DNA from: Kutzneria sp036403095
Lineage (GTDB): Bacteria > Actinomycetota > Actinomycetes > Mycobacteriales > Pseudonocardiaceae
Length of the DNA stretch: 62,518 bases
Assembly (NCBI GenBank): GCA_036403095.1
Contig: DASWRQ010000100.1
Coordinates: forward strand, 1 to 62,518
Direction of reading: 5' to 3'
Each line of letters starts with the position of its first letter. The stretch's first letter is position 1. The notes below the pieces were generated by a model. It was not told the origin of the DNA. It made no database searches and saw only the letters and a list, made by a program, of their open reading frames with translations. Shown here in pieces: positions 42,584 to 50,979 of this stretch. The position numbers and the translations under genes were made by a program.

Positions 42584-43009
42584 CGCGGACGCAAGGGCCG
42601 ACACGGACCAGCCCGCCCGCACCCGCCGCCGAGCCCGTCACCATGGGACGCGCAGGGCCTCGACGCCATCAGCCGTAGCGAACTCTCGGCCCGGTGGCTC
42701 CCAGCCGCCGACCGACTCACCCGGACACTCTCGACCCGAGCGATCAGCCCGGCCCGCTGTCCATGGTCGGCAGCGGGCCGGCGCCGCTGCCTTGTCCTGT
42801 CGCGCAGTGCCCCCACCTCGCGCTGCTGCGTTGTCCTGCTGGCGGTGCCCGCGCCTCGCGTTGCTGCCTGCCCGGCCGGGCGATGCCCCGTCTCGCGCTG
42901 CCGGCCGACCTGCTGGGCAGCGCTGCCCACCCCGCCTCGCCGCCGCTGTCAGTTGACGGATGTCGGACAAGACCGCGCGTGGCGGCGGGCCGGCAAATAT
43001 GCTCGGCGA
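42584..43009. other. Non-coding GC-rich gap between WD40 and FUSC genes
   Basis: No convincing gene is seen in this 426-base stretch: the open frames have noise-like composition. It contains a degenerate tandem repeat (42786-42896) and otherwise simple GC-rich sequence. Confidence 0.5.
42786..42896. repeat. Degenerate tandem repeat, three units of 34-39 bp
   Basis: Units start at 42786, 42825 and 42863 with GCTGCCTTGTCCTG, GCTGCGTTGTCCTG and GCTGCCTGCCC, and each ends in a CTCGCG-type tail (CCTCGCGCT, CCTCGCGTT, TCTCGCGCT). A fourth weak copy may begin at 42897 (GCTGCCGGCC). It lies upstream of the FUSC transporter gene. Confidence 0.45.
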
Positions 43010-45175
43010 ATGACCAGCTTGCAGGGCCTGTGGTCGACGCCGGCGGCATTGCGGGCGGTGCGGGCCACGGTGGTGGTGCCGGGGTTGTTCGCGTTCTGCT
43101 ACGGAGTGCTGGGCGACCTCCAGGTGGCGACGTTCGCGGCCTTCGGCGGCTTCGCGACGCTGGTGCTGGCGGCGTTCGGCGGCCGGGCCCGGGACAAGGT
43201 GGTGGCGCACCTGGGCCTGGCGCTGGCCGGCAGTGCGCTGATCGTCATCGGCACGGCGGTGAACGGGTCGGTGGTGGTGGCCACCGTGGTCACGCTGCCG
43301 GTGGTGTTCGTGGTGCTGTTCGCCCAAGTGGGCGGCCCGAACGCGGCCTCGGGCAGCGCGGCGGCGCTGCTGGCCTACGTGCTGCCGGCGGCCTCCCCGG
43401 GCACGATGGCCATGCTGCCCGAGCGGCTGACCGGCTGGTGGCTGGCGTCGGTGGTGGGCACGCTGGCGGTGCTGGCGCTGTCGCCCAAGCCGCCGGGCGC
43501 GCAGCTGCGGCTGGCGGTGGCCAACAACGCCCGCGCGCTGGCCGACCAGCTGTCGGCGGCGCTGGCCGGCGACCGCGACCCGAAGTACCGGCAGCACTCG
43601 CTGGACTGCAAGCACAATCTGCTCAGCACGTTCACCTCGACGCCCTACCGGCCGACCGGCCTCGCGGCGGCCGATCAGGCCCTGGACAGCCTGGTCGGGC
43701 TGCTGGAGTGGTGCACGTCGGTGATCTGCGACAGCCTCAGGGAGTACGACGACCTCACCCACATCGACGAGGTCGAGCGCCGCCTGCTGGCGGACACGGC
43801 CGCGGTGCTCAGGGACGTGGCCGCGCTGCTGACGGACGAGCCGACCAGGCCCCAGCTGGACTGCCTGGAGCGCAGCCTGGCCGAGAGCGTCGAGCATCTG
43901 CGGCGGCTGCGCAGCGACAGCGCCGAGTTCGCCGCGGCGGTGCACCTGTCGTTCCACGCCCGCGCGGCCGCCGTGGCCGCGCACACGGCCCTGGCCGACG
44001 CGCTGATCGCCGCGCACCGGGCCGACCCGGCGATCGTGTCCAACGGCCGCCGGCGCTGGTACGGCACCGAGCCCATCGGCGCCGATCCGATGCGCACCGA
44101 GAGCCGCCTGGCCGGCGTGACGACCATCGCCAACGCGGTGTCCCGGCACGCCAACCTGCGGTCGGTGTGGTTCCTCAACAGCGCGCGGGGCGCCATCGCG
44201 CTGGCCGCGGCGGTCGCCATCGCCGACCTCACCGGCGTGGAGCACGGCTTCTGGGTCGTGCTCGGCACGCTGTCCGTGCTGCGCACCAACGCCGCGTCCA
44301 CCGGCTCCACCGTGCTGCGCGCACTGCTCGGCACCGTGGTCGGTTTTGTCGTCGGCGCCGCGCTGCTGCTAGCCATCGGCTCCAGCACCGCCGCCCTCTG
44401 GACGGCGCTGCCGCTGGCCGTGCTCGTCGCCGCCTACGCGCCGGGCGTGCTGCCCTTCGCCGCCGGTCAGGCTGCGTTCACGGTCGTGGTCTGTGTCCTG
44501 TTCAACCTCCTCGTGCCGGCGGGCTGGCAGATCGGTGTGGTGCGGATCGAGGACGTGGCCATCGGCTGCGCGGTCAGTTTCGCGGTCGGCGTCCTGTTCT
44601 GGCCACGCGGCGCCGGGTCGCTGGTCGCCGACGACCTGGCCGACGCCTTCCGCACCGGCGGCGTCTACCTCTCCGACGCCGCCCACTGGGCGCTGGGCCT
44701 GCGCCCGGAGGCGCCGGCCGCCTCGGCCGCGATCGCCGCCGGCAGCCGCCTGGACGAGGCCCTGCGCGGCTTCCTGGCCGAGCAGGGCACAAAGCGGGTG
44801 CCGAAGGAGGACCTGTGGCGGCTGGTCGCCGGCGCGCTGCGGGCCCGGCTCACCGCCCACTCGCTGGCCGGCCTGCCGGCCGCGCCGGGGGAGCCGGATC
44901 CCCTCCGACAGCAGCTCGGCGAGCACGCGGGCCAGGTGGCGGCCTGGTTCGACCACCTCGCCTCACGGCTGGACCGGGCCGATCACAGCGGCGCGCCGAT
45001 GCTCGCGCCGCCACAGCTGCGGGAACCCGTCCTGGCCAACGGGACCACGGTCCCGGACCTGTCCACGGCCCTGTGGGTGGGCGAGCACCTCAAGCACGTG
45101 ACGCCCAGGCTGATGGAGTTGGTGGCGCCAGCCGGCGCGGTGGCCGCGCAGCGGCACCGCCCCTGGTGGCGTTAG
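43010..45175 (+). CDS. FUSC-family (aromatic acid exporter-like) membrane protein
   Basis: Integral membrane protein of 721 residues with two FUSC-type membrane halves. Hydrophobic helices cluster at residues 15-170 (ATVVVPGLFAFCYGVLGDLQ; LIVIGTAVNGSVVVATVVTL) and again at 390-545 (GAIALAAAVAIADLTGVEHG, FVVGAALLLAIG). A cytoplasmic helical region separates them and another follows. The family exports aromatic acids or related toxic compounds. ATG at 43010. It ends 17 bases before the convergent PBP-like gene. Confidence 0.85.
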   Translation: MTSLQGLWSTPAALRAVRATVVVPGLFAFCYGVLGDLQVATFAAFGGFATLVLAAFGGRARDKVVAHLGLALAGSALIVIGTAVNGSVVVATVVTLPVVFVVLFAQVGGPNAASGSAAALLAYVLPAASPGTMAMLPERLTGWWLASVVGTLAVLALSPKPPGAQLRLAVANNARALADQLSAALAGDRDPKYRQHSLDCKHNLLSTFTSTPYRPTGLAAADQALDSLVGLLEWCTSVICDSLREYDDLTHIDEVERRLLADTAAVLRDVAALLTDEPTRPQLDCLERSLAESVEHLRRLRSDSAEFAAAVHLSFHARAAAVAAHTALADALIAAHRADPAIVSNGRRRWYGTEPIGADPMRTESRLAGVTTIANAVSRHANLRSVWFLNSARGAIALAAAVAIADLTGVEHGFWVVLGTLSVLRTNAASTGSTVLRALLGTVVGFVVGAALLLAIGSSTAALWTALPLAVLVAAYAPGVLPFAAGQAAFTVVVCVLFNLLVPAGWQIGVVRIEDVAIGCAVSFAVGVLFWPRGAGSLVADDLADAFRTGGVYLSDAAHWALGLRPEAPAASAAIAAGSRLDEALRGFLAEQGTKRVPKEDLWRLVAGALRARLTAHSLAGLPAAPGEPDPLRQQLGEHAGQVAAWFDHLASRLDRADHSGAPMLAPPQLREPVLANGTTVPDLSTALWVGEHLKHVTPRLMELVAPAGAVAAQRHRPWWR

Positions 45176-45192
45176 AACTGGCCCTCGCGGCG

Positions 45193-46986
45193 TTAGAACT
45201 GAATGGTCGGCTTGTCCTTCAGGTAGGAGTTCATGTACTGCTGCCAGATCCCGGTCGGGACGGCCACGCCCTCCTTCATGGGGGCGAGTTCCTTGCGGTG
45301 ACCCAGCCAGACCGCGGTGACCAGCTGGGGCGTGTAGCCGACGGCCCAGGCGTCGGAGTTGTCGGGGGAGTCGAGAAACTCGGTGGCGCCGGCCTTGGAC
45401 GCCACCTGCCGGCCGCCCTCCAGGCCGGGCCCGGTGAGCAGCGACTGGGTCACCAGCTGGGCCTGGGCCGGCTCGAACACCTGCTCCGGTGTGGCCGCCG
45501 GGTCGGCCTGGCGGTCGTAGACCGGGCTGCCGTTGGTGGCGACGATGCTGTTGATGAAGTGCGCGGGGACGTACTTGCCGCCGGCGGCGAAGGTGGCGTA
45601 GGCCTGGGCCACGTCACGGGGACGGACCGGATAGCCGCCCGAGCCGATGATGTCGCCGGTCTGCTTGCCGTCGTTGGAGGTCAGCGCCGGGCCGTTCTTG
45701 CCGCCGATGGTCTGGGTGGTGGCGACGCCGGCCTTGAGCGCGGTGTCCCGCACCTTGCCCGGGCCGATGTCGTCGGTCATCTTGTAGAAGACGGTGTTGG
45801 TGTTGTTCTTCATGGCGTCGCCGACGGTGCACTGCGGGCCGCAGTCGGCGCCGCCGAAGTTCTTGATCGCGACGCCGCCGATGGTCTGCGGGCTGGTGCC
45901 GTTGTACGGCGTGGCCAGCGTGATCTGGGGGTTGGTCCGCACCGCGGCCATCAGCACCAGCGGCTGGAAGGTGGGGCCGGGCTGGGCGGCGGTGTCGGCG
46001 GTGTCGGGCATGGACTGGTTGTCACCGCCGAACCAGGACACGATGGCCCCGGTGGCCGGGCTGATCGACACCAGCGCGTCGCCCACGTCGGGGTCGATCG
46101 AGCTGAGGGACTGCGCCGCCGCCTCGGCCATGGCCTGCGCCTTGGGGTCGATGGTGGTGTGCACCTGCGCCCCGCTGTGCCGCAGGGCTTCCTCGTTGAA
46201 GCCCTTCTCATTGGCCTCGGCCAGCACCTGCCGCACGATGAACGAGCGGGCCGGCGGCAGCGAGCCCGAGTTGGGGCTGATCGGCTTGGGCGGCTTGGTG
46301 TACCCGGCCCGCTGGTCCTGGGCGAGCCAGCCGTTGGCCGCCATCCGGTCGAGCGTGTGCGACCACTGCTGCTCGGTCCACTTCTCGTCCTCGCTGCGGG
46401 CCGGCTGGTCGATCAGGCCGGCCAGGAACGCGGCCTCGGACGGGTCGAGCTTGCCGACGTCCTTGCCGAAGTAGGCCTGCGCGGCGGCCTGGATGCCGTA
46501 GGCGCCGCGGCCGAGGTAGACCAGGTTGAGGTAGCCGGCGAGCACTTCGGACTTGCTCCGCTGCTGGCTGAGCTTGAGCGCCTGCACCAGCCGCACCCAC
46601 TGCTCGGGCAGGGACTGGGCGTCCTCGCCGGTGGCCAGCCGGACGAACTGGGTGGTGATGCCGCCCTGGCCGACGTTGGTCTCGAAGCCCTCGTCCTCGG
46701 CCGCCTCGACGGCGTGCCGCACGACGGGCGGGATCTGGTCGATGCCGACGACGGTGCGGGTGCCGCCGCTGGTGGTGCCGATCGTGGTCATCACCGACCC
46801 GTCGGCGTAGTAGAGGGTCACGGTCTGCTGCTGGTCGGCGACGGCCCGGGGATCGGGGGTGTGCACCGCGGCGTAGGTGATGCCGAACGCGATGACCGGT
46901 ACCGCGACGATGACAGCCACCACGATGTACCCGATCCGGCGCACGCGACGCCAATTGATGTCGGGATGCGTGGCTTCCTCGTTCAC
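45193..46986 (-). CDS. Class A PBP homologue with degenerate catalytic motifs
   Basis: Single-pass membrane protein (anchor 17-42) of 597 residues with the layout of a bifunctional PBP, but every catalytic signature is altered. Transpeptidase: S-x-x-K became PTFQ (P338, Q341 in QPGPTFQPLVL), S-x-N became N395-T-N397, KTG became K531-A-G. Glycosyltransferase: EDEGFE (E97) remains, but about 25 residues before the GG(S)TITQ motif are missing (GGITTQF), and both Glu of the K-x-x-E...L-E motif appear lost (LVQALKLS). The structural SKSEVLAGYLNLVYLGRGAYG is conserved. Likely a scaffold or pseudoenzyme; also blind to beta-lactams. Confidence 0.85.
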   Translation of the reverse strand: MNEEATHPDINWRRVRRIGYIVVAVIVAVPVIAFGITYAAVHTPDPRAVADQQQTVTLYYADGSVMTTIGTTSGGTRTVVGIDQIPPVVRHAVEAAEDEGFETNVGQGGITTQFVRLATGEDAQSLPEQWVRLVQALKLSQQRSKSEVLAGYLNLVYLGRGAYGIQAAAQAYFGKDVGKLDPSEAAFLAGLIDQPARSEDEKWTEQQWSHTLDRMAANGWLAQDQRAGYTKPPKPISPNSGSLPPARSFIVRQVLAEANEKGFNEEALRHSGAQVHTTIDPKAQAMAEAAAQSLSSIDPDVGDALVSISPATGAIVSWFGGDNQSMPDTADTAAQPGPTFQPLVLMAAVRTNPQITLATPYNGTSPQTIGGVAIKNFGGADCGPQCTVGDAMKNNTNTVFYKMTDDIGPGKVRDTALKAGVATTQTIGGKNGPALTSNDGKQTGDIIGSGGYPVRPRDVAQAYATFAAGGKYVPAHFINSIVATNGSPVYDRQADPAATPEQVFEPAQAQLVTQSLLTGPGLEGGRQVASKAGATEFLDSPDNSDAWAVGYTPQLVTAVWLGHRKELAPMKEGVAVPTGIWQQYMNSYLKDKPTIQF

Positions 46987-47058
46987 GCCGGACTACCCCC
47001 TCACGTCGGAGCGTCATGTCTATCAGTTGCTTGTGTGGACACCGTCAGGCGGTGGTTG

Positions 47059-48009
47059 TCAGGCCACCGCGTTCGGCAGGTTGAACAAAGGGAAATGCTC
47101 GGCCCCGAGGAACGAGGTCAGTTCCGCGATGCGATCCGCCCGCAGCGTCAGCACGGTGATCGACCAGGCCAGGTGCGGGCCGTCGCCGTCGTGGCGCAGG
47201 TAGAACGCCACCGCCGGCTGGCCGTTCGCGGTCACTTCCCGATGTCGCCAACTGCCGCAGGAGCTGAGCGGCACACGCACGGCGAAGTCCATCACGGACT
47301 CCCGCCCGCGGTACCACTGCGTCAACGGCGGCATCGACCAGGTGACGTCTTCGGTCAATAGCGCCAGCAACGCGTCGGCGTCGCCGCGTTCCAGCGCGCC
47401 GGCGTATTCCGCGACGATTTCCCGGACGCGGGCGTCGTCGACCTTCCGCAGCGTCCGCTGCCGGCTCGCGGCCGGAATCCGGTCGGCCACGATCGCGCGG
47501 GCTCGCTGCAACGCGCTGTTCACCGACGCCGTCGAGGTGGCCATCACGTCGGCGATCTCGGCCGCGGAGAAGCCGAGCACCTCGAACAGCAGCAGCGCCG
47601 CCCGCTGATTGCCGGGCAGGTGCTGCAAGGCGGCGACGAACGCCAGCTCAACCGCCTCACGCTGCTCGTACCGGGCGTCCGGGTAGGGGCCCAGCCAGGC
47701 GGCGTCCTCGGTGTGGTCCATCGGCAGCGCCCGCCGGGCCCGGGCCTCGACCAGGTCCAGGCAGGTGCGGGTGGCGACGGTGTACAGCCACGAGCGCAGC
47801 GAACTCCGCCCCTCGAAGCCGGCCAGTGCCTTCCAGGCCCGTAACAAGGCGTCCTGGAGGGCGTCGTCGGCGTCGTGGGTCGAGCCGAGCATTCGATAGC
47901 AATGCGCGTGCAGTTCGCCGCGCAGCGGCCGCACGAGTCGCGTGAACGCGGCGTCGTCCCCGCCGCGGGCCGCGGCAAGATCGGTGTCGGACTGCGGGAC
48001 TTCGCTCAC
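47059..48009 (-). CDS. ECF sigma factor with SnoaL-like C-terminal domain (SigG/SigJ type)
   Basis: Sigma-70 factor of 316 residues. Region 2: YRMLGSTHDADDALQDALLRAWKAL; region 4: LPGNQRAALLLFEVLGFSAAEIADVMATSTASVNSALQRAR. The C-terminal 120 residues form a SnoaL-like domain (YAGALERGDADALLALLTEDVTWSMPPLTQWYRG), typical of ECF groups that sense through the fused domain. GTG at 48009 (SEVPQSDTDLAAARGG) is chosen. It is divergent from a DinB-like gene, which may be part of its regulon. Confidence 0.9.
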   Translation of the reverse strand: MSEVPQSDTDLAAARGGDDAAFTRLVRPLRGELHAHCYRMLGSTHDADDALQDALLRAWKALAGFEGRSSLRSWLYTVATRTCLDLVEARARRALPMDHTEDAAWLGPYPDARYEQREAVELAFVAALQHLPGNQRAALLLFEVLGFSAAEIADVMATSTASVNSALQRARAIVADRIPAASRQRTLRKVDDARVREIVAEYAGALERGDADALLALLTEDVTWSMPPLTQWYRGRESVMDFAVRVPLSSCGSWRHREVTANGQPAVAFYLRHDGDGPHLAWSITVLTLRADRIAELTSFLGAEHFPLFNLPNAVA

Positions 48010-48074
48010 GCCGATGATTCTGCCGGACCAGGCCGGTCTCACTTCCCGACCGCGTTCCAACGAGAGGACCCGCC

Positions 48075-48638
48075 GTGAAAGAAGATCTACACCACTACCT
48101 GCGCGACGCCCGGGAGTCGATCCTGTGGAAGCTCGATGACCTGGGCGAACGCGATGTCCGGCGGCCGCTCACGCCCACCGGAACGAACCTGCTCGGACTT
48201 GTCAAGCACCTCACCACGGTCGAGCTGCTGTACCTCGGGATCGTGTTCGACCGGCCTCCGCTGAACCCGGTTCCGTGGCTGCGGCCGGACCTCGAGCCCA
48301 ACATCGACCTGTGGGCGGCGCAGGACGAGTCCCGCGAGTACATCGTCGGCGGCTATCGGGACGCGTGGCGGCACGCCGACGCCACGATCGCCGAGCTGGA
48401 CCTGGACGCCGTCGCCACGATCGTGTGGTGGCCGGAGAAGCAGGCGACGCTGCACCGCGTGCTGGCCCACGTCGTCGCGGAAACCCAGCGCCACCTCGGC
48501 CACGCCGACATCGTGCGTGAGCTCGTCGACGGGGCCGTCGGCCTGCGCAAGGGCCAGGACTTCCTGCCGCCGCGCGACGAACAGAGCTGGCAGGCGCACC
48601 GGAGCCGGCTGGCGAACGTGGCCGACCGGTTCGAGTGA
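48075..48638 (+). CDS. DinB-like (DUF664) protein
   Basis: A 187-residue four-helix-bundle protein. Candidate metal ligands are His in VKHLTTVELL and in ETQRHLGHADIVREL, matching DUF664/DinB spacing; mycothiol-dependent chemistry is usual for this group. GTG at 48075 follows GAGAGGACC. It is divergent from the sigma factor gene (65 bases between starts) and ends before a strong terminator at 48641. Confidence 0.85.
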   Translation: MKEDLHHYLRDARESILWKLDDLGERDVRRPLTPTGTNLLGLVKHLTTVELLYLGIVFDRPPLNPVPWLRPDLEPNIDLWAAQDESREYIVGGYRDAWRHADATIAELDLDAVATIVWWPEKQATLHRVLAHVVAETQRHLGHADIVRELVDGAVGLRKGQDFLPPRDEQSWQAHRSRLANVADRFE

Positions 48639-48640
48639 AG

Positions 48641-48685
48641 CGAAAGCCGCTGTGGTCCCGCACAGCGGGACCACAGCGGCTTTCG
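48641..48685. terminator. 21-bp perfect-stem bidirectional terminator
   Basis: A 21-base arm at 48641-48661 (starting CGAAAGCCGCTGTGG) pairs without mismatch with 48665-48685, with only a three-base loop (ACA). It begins two bases after the DinB stop and precedes the convergent protease gene. One of the strongest hairpins in the window. Confidence 0.8.
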
Positions 48686-48765
48686 TGTCGCAGGCCCACC
48701 TCACTAGCGCTTGGCGGGTCTGCGACTCAGGGTTACTGGCGACCTCGCAAGCTCGGTCGCGGTAG

Positions 48766-49509
48766 CTAGCCCGCGGCGATCGTCGACCGCACCCACGAGG
48801 AGATGACGCTGACCGAAGCATCGCCGTAGATGGACTTGGTCCGGCCGCACGTGTCGGCCCCGGGGCCGTCCGCGCCGCGGCTGTCGCTGCCGACCAGCAG
48901 GCCGTTGACCACGGCCGGGCCGCCGGAGTCGCCGTAGCAGTCGCTGCCCGACACCGTGGTGGCGAAGCACAGCTCGACGCTGCCGGTGATGCCGGCGCAG
49001 CTGCTGTCGCTGGCCACCTTGGTGGACAGCTGGCGCAGCGTGGAGCTCATCGGGCCGCAGCCAGGGCTGCCGCAGGTCTGGCCGAAGCCGTACAGCGTGA
49101 CCGCGGCGCCGACCGCCGGCGAGCTGCTGGCGATCTGGATCGGCGTCTGGCTGACCGCGGAGGTCAGCTTGTACAGCGAGAAGTCGTAGCCGCTGCCGTT
49201 GTACTTGGGGTTGCGCACCCACTTCGAGACCCTGGCCAGCGTGCCGCCGCTGTTCAGGTTCTTCGAGCCGATGCGGATCTGGGTGGCGCCATCGCAGTGG
49301 GCCGCGGTGAGCACCCACTGGCTGGCGACGAGCTCGCCGCTGCACCACATGCCGGAGCTGTCGCCGACGGCGGCGGCCCAGGACGGGGCGGTGCCGACGG
49401 TGGTGCCGCCGACGATGTCCGGCGTGCTGGCGGCCTGGGCCGGCACGGTCGCGATGCCGAGCAGCGCCAGGGCCATCGCCGCGATGGCGGAAAGCCTGCT
49501 GATCTTCAA
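48766..49509 (-). CDS. Secreted trypsin-like serine protease (S1 family)
   Basis: Exported protease of 247 residues. The activation-like sequence DIVGGTTVGTAPSWAA follows a signal peptide and short propeptide. The triad is complete: His in VLTAAHCDG, Asp in GYDFSLYKL, Ser in CYGDSGGPAV. Six cysteines suit three disulfides. TTG at 49509 is preferred because GGAGG lies at the right distance and gives a perfect signal peptide (KISRLSAIAAMALALLGIATV); a GTG 15 bases upstream lacks a ribosome site. Confidence 0.92.
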   Translation of the reverse strand: MKISRLSAIAAMALALLGIATVPAQAASTPDIVGGTTVGTAPSWAAAVGDSSGMWCSGELVASQWVLTAAHCDGATQIRIGSKNLNSGGTLARVSKWVRNPKYNGSGYDFSLYKLTSAVSQTPIQIASSSPAVGAAVTLYGFGQTCGSPGCGPMSSTLRQLSTKVASDSSCAGITGSVELCFATTVSGSDCYGDSGGPAVVNGLLVGSDSRGADGPGADTCGRTKSIYGDASVSVISSWVRSTIAAG

Positions 49510-49672
49510 GGGGCACGCCTCCACAGGGGTACCGGTGGCGCCCCCGGGATTGCGGTGTCAGGGTTTCCGGTGCGCCACAAGCGGATGGTGTGCGCCCAAG
49601 GTAGGAGTGTTCAGCGGGGCCCGGACACGGCCGAAAGTCGGGTATTTCGGACGCGTCGGGTTGCCTGATGTG

Positions 49673-50131
49673 TCAATCCGCCGAAAGCCCGGACCAGGTC
49701 CAGCGCGGCATCGGCGCATCGGTCGGCACGACGCTGTCCCGCGGGGCGTAGATCAGCACCTCGCTGACCGCCCATTCCATGTACGCCCGCATCGCCGAGC
49801 GGAACTCCGGATCATCGGGCATTCCCACCTCGTCGACCGCCGCCATGAAGCAGTCCACGAACCGACGGCCCAGGTCGTGCATGCCGCTGCCGTTGTGGGC
49901 GTGCGTCAGCAGCAGCGAGGAGTGGTCGCCGGCCGTGGTCGAGTACACCGGCGGGCCGCCGAGCACCTCCGCCCAGTAGGCGGCCAGTCGCGCCACGTGG
50001 TCCGGGTGCTGGTCCGGGTGCGAGAACGGGTGGTTGAGCTCGGGATCGGCCAGGCAGCGCCGGTGGTGCGCGGCGGCCAGCGCGAGGAAGGCCGCCTGCC
50101 CGCCGGCGTGCTCGTACAGGCTGGGTCGCAT
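49673..50131 (-). CDS. Truncated (group II-like) haemoglobin
   Basis: A 152-residue globin-like protein. SLYEHAGGQAAFLALAAAHHRRC is the truncated-haemoglobin opening, and HPDQHPDHVARLAAYWAEVLGGPPVYS contains the distal-side Trp/Tyr region and E-helix. The proximal His is probably in SLLLTHAHNGSG. Such proteins bind O2/NO and are linked with oxidative or nitrosative stress. It is divergent from a TetR gene, with a perfect palindrome (50169-50182) between them. Confidence 0.8.
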   Translation of the reverse strand: MRPSLYEHAGGQAAFLALAAAHHRRCLADPELNHPFSHPDQHPDHVARLAAYWAEVLGGPPVYSTTAGDHSSLLLTHAHNGSGMHDLGRRFVDCFMAAVDEVGMPDDPEFRSAMRAYMEWAVSEVLIYAPRDSVVPTDAPMPRWTWSGLSAD

Positions 50132-50168
50132 GTCGGCCAGCGTGGCACACCCGTCGCCGGTCCGGAAT

Positions 50169-50182
50169 GGACAACGTTGTCC
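50169..50182. promoter_or_regulatory. Perfect TetR-type palindrome between globin and TetR genes
   Basis: GGACAACGTTGTCC is self-complementary over 14 bases and lies 38 bases upstream of the globin start and 138 bases before the TetR start. A similar pair of arms, GTTGTCCG and CGGACAAC, closes the window at 62500-62518. Confidence 0.6.
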
Positions 50183-50319
50183 GCGGTTTTCTCGAGACCC
50201 GGACGAATTCCGCGGTGGATCGGTTCACCCGTCTCTTTCGACGTTTTCGACCGAAGTTGCCCTCCCCCGGCGCGGTTCGTGTGGTTGCATCTGTTCCTCA
50301 CCACCGAAAGGGACCGCGG

Positions 50320-50955
50320 ATGTCCATCGAGCAGGTGCGTCGGGCCGTGCTGCTGCCGGCCGAGGCGGAGATACTGCGCCGCGGCCTCGACGCGTTCGCC
50401 GAGCTCGGCTACGAGGCGACTTCCGTGCGGGAGCTGGGCAATCGTCTCGGTGTCAGCCACAACTTCGTCAACGACCGCTACGGCTCCAAGGGCGCGTTCT
50501 GGGAGGCCGTGGTCGACTTCGCGCTGACCGACGCGCGTGGACAGCTGGATCCCGTGCTGCTGCGGCACTTCGAGGATCCGGCCGAGCGGCTGGCGGCGAT
50601 CGTGCGGCGGTTCTACCAGATCGCCGTGCGCAGCCCGCAGCTGAGCCGGCTGATGGCGTATGAAGGGACAAGGGATTCCGCCCGACTGGACTATCTGCAC
50701 GAGCGTTTCCTCACGCCGGTGCTGCTGCTGTGCGCGCCCTCGGTGGACGAACTCGTTGCCGCGGGCCGGATGCGGCCGGTGCCGCTGTTCCAGTTGTACT
50801 CCCTGGTCACCGGGCCGATCGCGACGCTGACCCAGGTTCCGCTGGCCCGCCGCTTCGGTGAGCTGCCGGTGAGCGACCAGGAACTCAGTGCTACCGCGGA
50901 CTCGTTGGCCACCATGGTGATGTCCGGACTGCTGCGCGAGGACTGCATGCGATGA
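50320..50955 (+). CDS. TetR-family transcriptional regulator
   Basis: A 211-residue regulator. HTH at about 12-60 (AEILRRGLDAFAELGYEATS; NRLGVSHNFVNDRYGSKGAFW), with a helical ligand domain. ATG at 50320 follows AAAGGGACCGCGG; a much earlier ATG (50167) would overlap the palindrome at 50169 and is unlikely. It may control the divergent truncated haemoglobin gene and the downstream LpxA-like gene. Confidence 0.88.
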   Translation: MSIEQVRRAVLLPAEAEILRRGLDAFAELGYEATSVRELGNRLGVSHNFVNDRYGSKGAFWEAVVDFALTDARGQLDPVLLRHFEDPAERLAAIVRRFYQIAVRSPQLSRLMAYEGTRDSARLDYLHERFLTPVLLLCAPSVDELVAAGRMRPVPLFQLYSLVTGPIATLTQVPLARRFGELPVSDQELSATADSLATMVMSGLLREDCMR

Positions 50956-50979
50956 TGGCCGCCGGGGGTGGGGTTGTTG

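Noticed and set aside
42694..47361. Very long open frame (over 1500 codons) on the plus strand
   Set aside because: It runs across the FUSC gene in a wrong frame and antisense to the PBP gene; the composition (Arg/Gly/Val-rich) is typical for high-GC shadow frames.
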